Positions 27,604-35,785 of a DNA stretch of 64,000 nucleotides are shown piece after piece; the first letter of the stretch is position 1, and each line of letters opens with the position of its first letter. A program made the position numbers and the translations under genes. The notes beneath the pieces are model-generated. The model had not been told where the DNA came from. It was given only the letters and a program-made list of their open reading frames with translations, and searched no databases. Source of the stretch: Actinacidiphila yanglinensis (GTDB lineage: Bacteria; Actinomycetota; Actinomycetes; Streptomycetales; Streptomycetaceae); assembly GCF_900107965.1 (NCBI RefSeq), contig NZ_FNVU01000003.1, forward strand, positions 558,001 through 622,000. The letters run 5' to 3'.

Positions 27604-29661
27604 TCAGCTCACGTTGACCGCCGTGTCGTCCAGCAGGAACGACGTGGCGAGGCTGGAGTCCTCCGTGCCGGTGAACTTCAGCGTGAAGGTCTTGCCGATC
27701 TGCGAGGACAGGTTGACCGTCTTCAGGACGTAGCCGCTGGTCGCGTTGACGTTGGAGTACGTCGCGACCGTGGTGGAGCCGGCCGCGACCGTGAGCTTGT
27801 CGTAGGCGGTGGAGCCGGTCTCGTCCGTGCTGATGTAGACGTAGAAGGACAGGCTGGCGCTGGTGCAGGTGGCGGGAATCGTCACCGACTGGGACACGGT
27901 GTCGGTGTGGGTGGTGCCGTACCCGTCGAGCCAGGCCTTGTACGAGCCGGAGTGCGCCGGGGCGTCGGTGCTGTTGTCGATGACGCCGGAGGACGTGGTC
28001 CAGCCGGTGGCGCCGGACTCGAAGCCGGGGTTGCTCAGCAGCTGGGAGGCCGTGCAGCCGCCGCCCCCGCCGGAGGTGCTGACCGTCCAGCTGAAGGACG
28101 CCGAACCGGACGCGTTGGTGCCGTCCTTGGCGGTGACCGTCACGTTGGAGGTGCCCGCGGTGCTCGCGGTGCCGGAGATCAGCCCGGTGGAGGAGCTGAT
28201 CGACAGACCCGCCGGCAGGCCGGACGCGCTGTAGGTGAGGGTCTGGCCGGACGCGGAGTCCGAGGCGTGGATCTGCAGGCTCACCGCGGTGCCGGTCGCC
28301 GTGGACTGGTTGCCCGGGTTGGTGACGGTGACCGTGTTGCCGCCGGTCGAGCCGCCGTTGGTGAAGGCGGCCGTGCCGTTCGGGGTGCCCAGGCCGGTCG
28401 GGCCGTCGTAGCCGGCGCCCGCGGTGCACAGGTAGCTACCGCCGCAGCTGCCGTTGGAGCCGCTGGTCACGTCGTTGAGCGAGCCGGTGTGGGAGTACGG
28501 GTAGGACGCCGGCGTGGTGCCGGCGGCCGGGGTGCCGGCCAGCGCGTAGACCGAGGCGATGATCGGCGACGAGGCGCTGGTGCCGCCGTACTGCTGCCAG
28601 CCGCTGGCGCCGTAGCTGTCGTAGACGGCCACGCCGGTCGCCGGGTCGGCGACCGCGGAGACGTCGGAGACGGTGCGCTTGGAGCAGCCGCTGTCGGTCT
28701 GCCAGGTGGGCTTCGTGTCGTACGCGGAGCAGCCGGAGCCGGTGCCCTCGGTGCTGGAGGTGTTCCAGACGGACTCGGTCCAGCCGCGGCTGGTGCCGCT
28801 GGAGCGGTTCAGGGCGGTGCCGCCGACCGCGGTGACGTACTTCGAGGCGGCGGGGTACTCCGCGCCGTAGCCCTCGTCACCGGCACTGACGGTGATGGCG
28901 ACGCCCGGGTGGTTGAAGTACGAGCTGTCGTACGAGGTGTCCGAGGACGACTCGCCGCCGCCGTAGCTGTTGGAGACGTACTTCGCGCCCAGGGTGACCG
29001 CCTCGTTCACGGCGGTACCCAGGTTGGTCATGCTCGCGGAGGTCGCCTCGACCAGCAGGATGTGGCAGGACGGGCAGACCGCGCTGACCATGTCGAGGTC
29101 GAGCGAGATCTCACCGGCCCAGCCGGAGTCCGCCGTCGGGTAGCTGGTGCCACCGGTCTGGTTGACCTTCTTGAAGCAGCCGTTGGCGGTGGTGCAGGCC
29201 GGCAGGCCGTACTGCGAGCGGTACGTCGCCAGGTCCGCCTCGGCGTTGGGGTCGTCCTGCGCGTCGACGATGCCGACGGTCTGGCCGGAGCCGCCCGAGG
29301 GCAGCGCGTACGCGCTCGTCAGGTCGCTGGGGCCGTAGCCGGACGGGGTCGCGTTCGGGGAGACGCCGAGGTGGTGCGCGACGTCGGTGCGGACCAGCGC
29401 CATACAGGCCATCTGGCCCTTGGCGGGGGTGGCGCACACGTGCTGGGCGTTGTCACCGGCGGCCGGACCGGCCGCCGCGGTGCCGTTGCCGCTCGCCGCG
29501 GGGGCGGCGGCGGAGGTGGTGGTGGCCGGGGCCGCGGTGGCCGCGGTGGCGGCGAACATGCCGCCGGTCATGAGCGCGCCCGCGGCGATCGCCGCGATGG
29601 CCGCGCGCCGGAAGGCCCGTCTGACCGGGCCGGTACTGAGCTGCAATGATCTGCCCTCCAT
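27604..29661 (-). CDS. Secreted S53 sedolisin-like protease with Ig and C-terminal sandwich domains
   Basis: A 685-residue exported protease. A signal peptide covers about residues 1-44. The sedolisin catalytic set is visible: Glu184 and Asp188 (GEISLDLD), oxyanion Asp262 (SAGDEGYG) and nucleophile Ser362 (GGTSASSP); a Ca-site-like LNDVTSGSNG follows. A putative Ig domain (about 450-540) and a galactose-binding-like C-terminal domain (from LLSNPGFESG) come next. The large propeptide of classical kumamolisins is absent. The ATG at 29661 has no ribosome site; a TTG at 29646 follows GGAGGG at 7 nt and may be the true start. Confidence 0.85.
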   Translation of the reverse strand: MEGRSLQLSTGPVRRAFRRAAIAAIAAGALMTGGMFAATAATAAPATTTSAAAPAASGNGTAAAGPAAGDNAQHVCATPAKGQMACMALVRTDVAHHLGVSPNATPSGYGPSDLTSAYALPSGGSGQTVGIVDAQDDPNAEADLATYRSQYGLPACTTANGCFKKVNQTGGTSYPTADSGWAGEISLDLDMVSAVCPSCHILLVEATSASMTNLGTAVNEAVTLGAKYVSNSYGGGESSSDTSYDSSYFNHPGVAITVSAGDEGYGAEYPAASKYVTAVGGTALNRSSGTSRGWTESVWNTSSTEGTGSGCSAYDTKPTWQTDSGCSKRTVSDVSAVADPATGVAVYDSYGASGWQQYGGTSASSPIIASVYALAGTPAAGTTPASYPYSHTGSLNDVTSGSNGSCGGSYLCTAGAGYDGPTGLGTPNGTAAFTNGGSTGGNTVTVTNPGNQSTATGTAVSLQIHASDSASGQTLTYSASGLPAGLSISSSTGLISGTASTAGTSNVTVTAKDGTNASGSASFSWTVSTSGGGGGCTASQLLSNPGFESGATGWTTSSGVIDNSTDAPAHSGSYKAWLDGYGTTHTDTVSQSVTIPATCTSASLSFYVYISTDETGSTAYDKLTVAAGSTTVATYSNVNATSGYVLKTVNLSSQIGKTFTLKFTGTEDSSLATSFLLDDTAVNVS

Positions 29662-29948
29662 GGGGGGATCGGCTCCCGAGGGCGTCCACGGATGACGAAT
29701 ATGTCAAGGTCATGACAAGCCATCATCTCGCGACATCGCCAAGGGACTTCGGGGACTTCCGTGTGGCGCGGGTTCACCGGTGGGGGTGGAGCGGAAGAAC
29801 GAGCGAACGGGGTGGAACGGGAGAAACGGGCGGCGCGGGACGAGCCTTGCGGAACCGGTGGAGCCCGTGGAACAGGTGGATCTGATGCCAACTTCTGTTC
29901 GCTGCCACCCCGTTGAGTGGTGACGTAGTGAAGGTAGTGAGACTGGAG

Positions 29949-29987
29949 TCAAGGGACTACCAGGTGTTGGCAAAGGATTGCCCTTGA
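29949..29987. promoter_or_regulatory. Nested inverted repeats upstream of the TrmB-type regulator
   Basis: TCAAGGG (29949-29955) and CCCTTGA (29981-29987) are perfect complements; nested inside is GGCAA-AGGA-TTGCC (29969-29982). They sit 66 nt before the regulator start in the 391-bp divergent spacer shared with the protease gene. The remainder of that spacer (29662-29948) is purine-rich on the plus strand and shows no gene. Operator function is inferred. Confidence 0.4.
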
Positions 29988-30052
29988 CTTGCCCCCAGGT
30001 GTACGCCCGGTCGCTTCCGCCGGACGATCTCCGCCGTATACCGTCATGGGCC

Positions 30053-30868
30053 ATGGACACGGAGGAGGAACCGGTCGCAGACCTGGTCGCACTGGGTCTG
30101 GCGCGTTACGAGGCACGCGTCTACCTCGCTCTGGTCCGTCGGGAGTCCTACACCGCGGCCGAGGTGGCCCGCGAGGCCGACGTACCGAGGCAGCGGGTCT
30201 ACGACGTGCTCGACGCGCTGGTCAGGAGGCGGCTGGCCACCACCCGGCCGGGCCGGGTCGCCACCTTCTCCGCGGTCGCGCCCGAACTCGCCGTGGCCCG
30301 GCTGATGGCGCACCAGCGCGAGACGCTGGAGCGGCTGGACCGGGTGTCGTCCGCGCTCACGGCGGCCCTGGTACCGGTCTGGGCCGACGGCCGCACCCAG
30401 ACCGTGCCGATGGACTACGTCGAGGTCCTGCGGGACCCGAAGTCCATCGCCGAGGCGTTCACCGACATCCAGGCGCACGCCCGGCAGGAGCTGCTGAGCT
30501 TCTGCAAACCCCCCTTCGTCTCCTCGCCGCAGAACACCAGCGGCGTCAAGGTCGTACGGCGGCTGCGCCGCTCGGGCGGCTCGGTCCGCGCGATCTACAC
30601 CAACGAGGCGCTGGACGACCACGAGGTGCTGAAGAACGTCCGGACGTTCTCGGCGGCGGGCGAGGAGAGCCGGTTCGCGGCGGAGCTGCCGCTGAAGATG
30701 GTGGTCGCGGACGCCTCGCTCGTGCTGTGCGACATGCCCGACCCGGTGGCCGGCACCGACGCGACCACCGCGCTCTACATCGAGCACCCGGCGCTCGCCG
30801 CATGCCTGCGGCTGGCCTTCCTCACCGTGTGGGACGGCGCGCAGACCGCGCCGAGCGCCCGCCCCTGA
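30053..30868 (+). CDS. TrmB-family transcriptional regulator
   Basis: A 271-residue regulator. The N-terminal winged helix spans about residues 8-75 (LGLARYEARVYLALVRRESYTAAEVAREADVPRQRVYDVLDALVRR region), with a TrmB-like C-terminal effector domain. The ATG at 30053 is chosen because it is directly before the conserved domain; the frame is open further upstream, so a longer form is possible. Divergent from the secreted protease, which it may regulate. TrmB proteins classically sense sugars, but bacterial relatives vary. Confidence 0.8.
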   Translation: MDTEEEPVADLVALGLARYEARVYLALVRRESYTAAEVAREADVPRQRVYDVLDALVRRRLATTRPGRVATFSAVAPELAVARLMAHQRETLERLDRVSSALTAALVPVWADGRTQTVPMDYVEVLRDPKSIAEAFTDIQAHARQELLSFCKPPFVSSPQNTSGVKVVRRLRRSGGSVRAIYTNEALDDHEVLKNVRTFSAAGEESRFAAELPLKMVVADASLVLCDMPDPVAGTDATTALYIEHPALAACLRLAFLTVWDGAQTAPSARP

Positions 30869-31065
30869 ACCTCGGTCCGAACCCGGCCTGAACCCCGCCC
30901 TGAACCCCGGCCCTCCGCGGCCGGGGTGCGGATACGGGTCGGCCCCGGGCGCGGACACGGGTGGCCGCCGGGCGCGGGACGGGGCGCGGCGGCAGCGGGC
31001 GCAACGCGCGGGTTCGAGGGGCGGCAACACCGGACGTGCCCAGGTCCGGGAGCTACAGTGACCGC

Positions 31066-31953
31066 GTGGCCGTGTTCCTGCTCGGACTGGGTGCCGCATG
31101 CTGCCTGGGTCTGGGATTCGTGCTGCAGCAGCGCGCGGCGGCCCGTGCCCCGCGGGCGGACATCCTCTCCTTCCGCCTGCTGCTCGACCTCATCCGCATG
31201 CCGGACTGGCTGCTGGGGGTCGGCTTCCAGGTCGCCGGGCAGGTGCTGAGCGCGATCGCGCTCGCCTACGGCGAGGTGTCCCTGGTCGAGCCGTTGACCG
31301 CGACGAACCTGCTGTTCGCGATGGCCCTGTCCCGCTGGCTCACCCGGCAGCCGCTCGGCTGGAGCGGCTGGGGCGGGGTGGCGCTGCTCGCGCTCGGCGT
31401 GACCTCCTTCATCGTCGCCGGGCGTCCGCACGGCGGCGGGCAGGACGCCGGCGCGCTGCGGCACTGGCTGGTCTTCGGCATCGTCGCCGGGCTCGCGCTG
31501 CTGGTCACGCTCTTCGCGAAGGGGCTGCCCGCGTCCTCCGAGGCCACCCTCCTCGCGCTCGCCGCCGGTCTCCTCTACGGGCTCCAGGACGCCCTCACCC
31601 GGATCTGCGGCTCCCTCGTCAAGGACGGCGGGATCACCCACCTGCTGGTGAACTGGCAGCCCTACGCGGTGCTGGGGATCGGCGTCATCGGCATGGTCCT
31701 GGTCCAGTCCGCCTTCGAGGCGGCGCCCCTGCGGATGTCCCTGCCCGCCCTGACCGCCGCGCAGCCGCTGGCCGGGATCGCCTGCGGGATCGGCTTCCTC
31801 GGGGACCAGATCCGGGTCACGCCCCTCGCGCTCGCCTTCCAGGCCCTCGGCCTGGTCGCCGTCGTCGCCGGCGTGCTGCTCCTGGGCCGCCACCCGGCGA
31901 TGCCGCAGGGCACGTCGAAACGCGAGTCCCTCGGGGCCACCCGCATCCTGTAG
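31066..31953 (+). CDS. DMT-family permease
   Basis: A 295-residue protein with about nine to ten hydrophobic helices and EamA-like repeat character, for example VEPLTATNLLFAMALSRWL in the first half and LPALTAAQPLAGIACGIGF in the second, a typical position for the conserved repeat signature. The tail (TSKRESLGATRIL) is basic and cytoplasmic. GTG start at 31066. No operon partners; the next gene is convergent. Substrate unknown. Confidence 0.78.
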   Translation: MAVFLLGLGAACCLGLGFVLQQRAAARAPRADILSFRLLLDLIRMPDWLLGVGFQVAGQVLSAIALAYGEVSLVEPLTATNLLFAMALSRWLTRQPLGWSGWGGVALLALGVTSFIVAGRPHGGGQDAGALRHWLVFGIVAGLALLVTLFAKGLPASSEATLLALAAGLLYGLQDALTRICGSLVKDGGITHLLVNWQPYAVLGIGVIGMVLVQSAFEAAPLRMSLPALTAAQPLAGIACGIGFLGDQIRVTPLALAFQALGLVAVVAGVLLLGRHPAMPQGTSKRESLGATRIL

Positions 31954-31995
31954 CGGGGTGGTCGGGTGGCCCGGCCCGGCGCGGTCGGAGGCTGC

Positions 31996-32784
31996 CTACT
32001 CCGGCGGCGGCGGGGACGCGGGGGACCAGCCGAACCGCGGCGCGCGGCCGGCCAGGAAGGCCGCCGCGCCCTCGGCCGTCTCGGCGGAGGCCGCGGCCTG
32101 CTCGGCCCAGTAGGCGGCCCGTCCCGGGGCGGGTGGGCCCGCCGCGAACTCCTTCGCCGCGGCCTGGGTGAGCCGCGAGCGCGTGGCCAGCACCTGTGCG
32201 AAATCCCGTACCCGGGCGTCGAGCGCCTCACCGTCGGGCAGCAGCTCGTCGATCAGGCCGGTGCGCAGCGCCCGCTCGTCGTCGATCAGTTCGGCGGAGA
32301 AGAGCAGGTGCTTCGCGGTGCCCGGTCCGGTCAGCTCGACCAGGCGGCGGGTGGACGCCGGCGGATAGACCACGCCGAGCCGGGCCGGAGTGACCCCGAA
32401 ACGCGCTCCCCGTGCGGCGAACCGCAGGTCGCAGGCGACCGCGAGCTGGCAGCCGCCGCCGACGCAGAAGCCGCGCACCGCGGCGACCGTGGGCTTGGGG
32501 AAGGCGACGACCGCCTCCTCGGCGGCAAGGGCGGCGTCCTGCAGGGCCGGGCCCACGTCCGGGTCGGCCAGCTCGGCGACGTCCGCGCCCGAGCTGAACA
32601 CGTCGCCCTCGCCGGTGAGCACCACCAGCCGCACTCCGGGGTCGGCGGCCAGCCCGGCGAGCACGCCGGGCAGCGCGCGCCACATGCCGAGCGTCATCGC
32701 GTTGCGCCGGGCTGTGTTGCTGAGGGTGACCGTCGCGGCACCGTCCTCGGTGCTTACGACCAGGCCGGGGCCGAACCGGGACAT
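31996..32784 (-). CDS. Enoyl-CoA hydratase/isomerase family protein lacking both catalytic Glu
   Basis: A 262-residue crotonase-fold protein with oxyanion-hole segment VGGGCQLAVACD. The two glutamates needed by classical hydratases are replaced: the first is Gln (GGGCQ) and the second falls on Pro/Ala in GVTPARLGVVYPP. The TPxxLGVxY pattern recalls methylmalonyl-CoA decarboxylase (YgfG) more than hydratases. The start at 32784 has AAGGAG 5 nt upstream. Single gene, convergent with the permease. Decarboxylase or other CoA-ester chemistry is more likely than hydration. Confidence 0.8.
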   Translation of the reverse strand: MSRFGPGLVVSTEDGAATVTLSNTARRNAMTLGMWRALPGVLAGLAADPGVRLVVLTGEGDVFSSGADVAELADPDVGPALQDAALAAEEAVVAFPKPTVAAVRGFCVGGGCQLAVACDLRFAARGARFGVTPARLGVVYPPASTRRLVELTGPGTAKHLLFSAELIDDERALRTGLIDELLPDGEALDARVRDFAQVLATRSRLTQAAAKEFAAGPPAPGRAAYWAEQAAASAETAEGAAAFLAGRAPRFGWSPASPPPPE

Positions 32785-33091
32785 GGCGCTCCTTCGTGCG
32801 GGCGCGAGCACCGTCCAGGTGCCGCCGGATGATCCTAACCACGCGAGACGCCCCGGCCTCGGCTGCCCCAAGCACGCACCCACCGGTCCGAACCGGCCGC
32901 GCCACCGATCCGTTTCGGTCGAATCAGGGTCCGAAACGCGCAAAGTCGCGGAATAGCGGTCTCCTGCACGTGCAGGTGCAGCGGGCGCGGACACTCGACG
33001 GGTGAGGCTGATTCTCCCGGTCCCCCCGGTTGCCACGGTTCCCCCGGCGGACGCCTCGGCAGGCCCTATCGGACGACGTCACGCGAAGGCG
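32785..33091. other. Intergenic region, nothing definite
   Basis: A divergent spacer between the crotonase and the RsbW-like gene. It contains short GC-rich runs and a possible upstream GTG start at 33002 that would add 30 residues to the RsbW-like protein. No convincing promoter, RNA or repeat was seen. Confidence 0.4.
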
Positions 33092-33610
33092 ATGGTGGGT
33101 GCGGTCATGGAGGTCCGCGGGAGTGTCCCGCTCGGTCAGGCGCCGCCACCGAGAGCGTACGAGGGGGTCTGGCGGTTCACCGCTCCGACGGTCGAGGCGT
33201 CCGTGCCCCAGGTGCGCAGCGGTGTGCGCGCGCTCGTCCACGAGCAGGGCGTCCCCATCGACGACGACACCCTCTACGGCCTGCTGCTGATCCTCTCCGA
33301 GCTGGTCACCAACGCGGTCAAGCACGCGGCGGTGCTCTCGCCCGAGGTGGCCGTCGAACTCGCCGTGGGGCCCGAGTGGATCCGGATCGCGGTGGAGGAC
33401 AACCACCCGTACCGGCCCAAGGCGCTGGAGACGGACCACGCGCGCACCGGCGGGCGCGGCCTGCTGCTGGTCAAGACGGTGACGGTGGAGGCCGGCGGCA
33501 CCTGCGACGTCGCCCAGACCCCGAACGGCGGCAAGGTGATCTGGGCGGCCCTCCCGCTGCGCCCCCCGGGCCCCGGGACCGCCGGCTTCCTGAACCCGCA
33601 GGGGTCCTGA
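33092..33610 (+). CDS. RsbW/SpoIIAB-like ATP-binding protein
   Basis: A 172-residue HATPase_c protein of the anti-sigma/serine-kinase type abundant in Streptomyces. The N-box is ELVTNAVKHA, the G1-like segment VEDNHPYRPKA is degenerate, and the G2 segment is GGRGLLLVKTV. A GTG at 33002 and an ATG at 33107 are alternative starts. No sigma factor or antagonist gene lies beside it, so its partner is elsewhere. Confidence 0.8.
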   Translation: MVGAVMEVRGSVPLGQAPPPRAYEGVWRFTAPTVEASVPQVRSGVRALVHEQGVPIDDDTLYGLLLILSELVTNAVKHAAVLSPEVAVELAVGPEWIRIAVEDNHPYRPKALETDHARTGGRGLLLVKTVTVEAGGTCDVAQTPNGGKVIWAALPLRPPGPGTAGFLNPQGS

Positions 33611-33683
33611 TCCGCGCACCCCCGAAGCCGCGTACGCCCCGAAGCCGCACGCATCCCCGACCCGCCTGCTCCCGGCCCGCGGG

Positions 33684-34292
33684 CTACCAGCCCGCGGAGC
33701 CCGTGACCTCGCGCACCGCGGGCAGCGCCGCGTCCAGCACGGTCCCGAACCAGGCCGAGAAGGGCCCGGTCTCGCGCAGCTCGGCCAGCTCGCCGGGGGA
33801 GGCGAAGAGCGTCTCGCCGATCTCGTCCGGGTCCGGCCGCAGCGGGTCGCGGACCAGGCCGACGTAGAGGTGGTTGTACTCCTGCTCCACCAGGCCCGAG
33901 GCCGGGTCCGGGTGGTTGTAGCGGACCGTGCCCGCCTCGCGCATCAGCACCGGGGCGACCCCCAACTCCTCCGCGGTGCGCCGGGCGGCGGCCACGAACG
34001 GCTGCTCGCCGGGGTACGGGTGCCCGCAGCAGGTGTTGGACCACACACCGGGGGAGTGGTACTTGCTCAGCGCCCTGCGCTGGAGCAGCAGCCGGCCGTC
34101 GTCGTCGAACAGGAAGACCGAGAACGCCCGGTGCAGCCGGCCGGGCGCCAGGTGCGCCGACAGCTTCTCCGCCGTGCCGATCGTGACCCCGCTCTCATCG
34201 ACCAGTTCGAGCATGATCGGTTCCGCGACCCCGTTCGGGGACGGCACGGTGGAGGGGGAGCCGGGTCGGCCGGTGGCAGGACTGGTTGGCAT
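33684..34292 (-). CDS. idi: Isopentenyl-diphosphate delta-isomerase, type I
   Basis: A 202-residue Nudix-fold isomerase converting IPP to DMAPP. The catalytic cysteine motif NTCCGHP and metal/catalytic segment EQEYNHLYVG are both present, with the Nudix-like RRTAEELGV between them. The second of two ATG codons (34292) is used because GAAGG stands 6 nt before it; the first would start at 34298. It supplies DMAPP for prenyl synthesis and lies 9 kb from the hopanoid genes. I recall idi near the same locus in S. coelicolor. Confidence 0.92.
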   Translation of the reverse strand: MPTSPATGRPGSPSTVPSPNGVAEPIMLELVDESGVTIGTAEKLSAHLAPGRLHRAFSVFLFDDDGRLLLQRRALSKYHSPGVWSNTCCGHPYPGEQPFVAAARRTAEELGVAPVLMREAGTVRYNHPDPASGLVEQEYNHLYVGLVRDPLRPDPDEIGETLFASPGELAELRETGPFSAWFGTVLDAALPAVREVTGSAGW

Positions 34293-34458
34293 TTCCATCC
34301 TTCGCGTTCGACGACAAGCCCATAGTCTGCCTCACCTCGGTGGCCGTTCCGCGCCCGCACCGCCCGGTCGTACCAGCGCTCGGAGGCGCGGCGGTGGCAC
34401 AAACCCCCGGTGGGAGCCGCCGGGGAGGGCGGGGTGCTGCCGGGCGGGCGGGCACGGG

Positions 34459-35415
34459 TCAGCGGCACAGTCCGGACTCGTGCGCCTCGTGCCCGGCCGG
34501 TTCCAGCTGGAAGGTGCAGTGCGCGACGTCGAAGTGCGCGCCGAGGCAGCCCTGGAGGTCGTGCAGCATCTTCTCGTAGCCCACCGTGTCCAGGACGTCG
34601 GGGCTCACCACCACGTGCGCGGACAGCACCGGCAAGCCCGAGGTGATGGTCCACACATGCAGGTCGTGCAGTCCCTCGACGCCCGGCAGCGTCTCGATGT
34701 GCCGGCGGACCTGCCCCATGTCGACGCCCTTGGGCGCCGCCTCCAGCAGCACGTCCAGCGCCTCGCGCATGAGCTGCCAGGTGCGCGGCACGATCAGCAC
34801 GCCGATGAGCAGCGAGGCGACCGCGTCGGCCTGCCGCCATCCGGTGGTGAGGTAGACCACCGCCGCCGCGACCACCGCGAGCGAGCCGAACGCGTCGGCC
34901 ATCACCTCCAGGAAGGCGGCCCGGACATTCAGGCTCTCCTTCTGGCCGCGCATCAGCACCGTCAGCGACACCGAGTTCGCCACCAGCCCGATCACGCCGA
35001 ACACGATCGTGGCGCCGGCGTCGATGCCGTGCGGGGTGATCAGGCGGAGGATGCCCTCGTAGAAGATGAAGACGCCGACGGCGAGCAGCAGCAGGGCGTT
35101 GAGGCCGGCGGCGAGGATCTCGGCGCGGGCGTAACCGAAGGTGCGGCGCTCGCTGGGCGGGCGGGCGGCGATGTGCACGGCCAGCAGCGCCATCGCCAGG
35201 CCCATCGCGTCGGTGGCCATGTGACCCGCGTCGGCGAGCAGCGCGAGCGAACCGGTGGCCAGGCTGCCGGCCACCTCGACCGCCAGCACCAGCAGGGTGA
35301 TGGACAGCGCGATCCGCAGCCGGCCGCGGTGCGCGCCGCCGGCGGTGGCCGCGACCGCGCCATGGCTGTGGCCGTGGCCACCCTGCCCGTGGCTGTGGCC
35401 GATCCCTGCCCCCAT
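34459..35415 (-). CDS. Cation diffusion facilitator (CDF) metal transporter
   Basis: A 318-residue CDF exporter, probably for Zn2+, Co2+ or similar. The N-terminus is His-rich (HSHGQGGHGHSHG). Six helices follow, with the transport-site HxxxD motifs in LADAGHMATDA (helix 2) and EVMADAFGSL (helix 5), and a C-terminal cytoplasmic domain (HDLHVWTITSG) that dimerises and senses metal. The start at 35415 has an AAGGGG site. Single gene upstream of, and divergent from, the long central gene run. Confidence 0.9.
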   Translation of the reverse strand: MGAGIGHSHGQGGHGHSHGAVAATAGGAHRGRLRIALSITLLVLAVEVAGSLATGSLALLADAGHMATDAMGLAMALLAVHIAARPPSERRTFGYARAEILAAGLNALLLLAVGVFIFYEGILRLITPHGIDAGATIVFGVIGLVANSVSLTVLMRGQKESLNVRAAFLEVMADAFGSLAVVAAAVVYLTTGWRQADAVASLLIGVLIVPRTWQLMREALDVLLEAAPKGVDMGQVRRHIETLPGVEGLHDLHVWTITSGLPVLSAHVVVSPDVLDTVGYEKMLHDLQGCLGAHFDVAHCTFQLEPAGHEAHESGLCR

Positions 35416-35785
35416 CGGCGAGGCCCCTTTCCGCCTGCGACTGGTGTGCGCTCGCGTGGTTCGCGGGCCAGTCAACACCGGTCACCCACCGTGGGCAAGC
35501 CGATACTGGAGACCGTTGTCATGTGCGGTGACCTGCGGTGGTGAGGTGACCCTCATCAGTCGCGGACGGTGAGCGGCGCGGGTGTCGGGCAGTGGCGACG
35601 CACGAATGTTGTGGGGGGCGGCCGGAATCGAGGATGATGATCACACCGGATGGGCCAAGTTCAGGCGAACACGCAGTGAACGGCCGCCGACCCGTATCCG
35701 ATAACCTCGCCGTCGTGTCCGGCCCGGAGCCGCCTGTCGCGGCCTCGCCGGTGCGCCCTCGTACGCATTCAGGGAGTGGGTTCCT
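35416..35785. promoter_or_regulatory. Divergent leader region before the CDP-alcohol operon
   Basis: A 370-bp gene-free spacer that must carry the promoter of the 35786-42958 operon. I see a direct repeat GGTGACC at 35527-35533 and 35545-35551 (18-bp period) and a -10-like GATAACCT near 35700, but no matching -35. No riboswitch fold was recognised. Confidence 0.4.

Noticed and set aside
33684..34292. Nudix hydrolase with another role
   Set aside because: The Cys and Glu catalytic segments of type I IPP isomerase are both present.
35690..35720. -10-like GATAACCT as promoter of the CDP-alcohol operon
   Set aside because: No acceptable -35 at 16-18 nt was visible.
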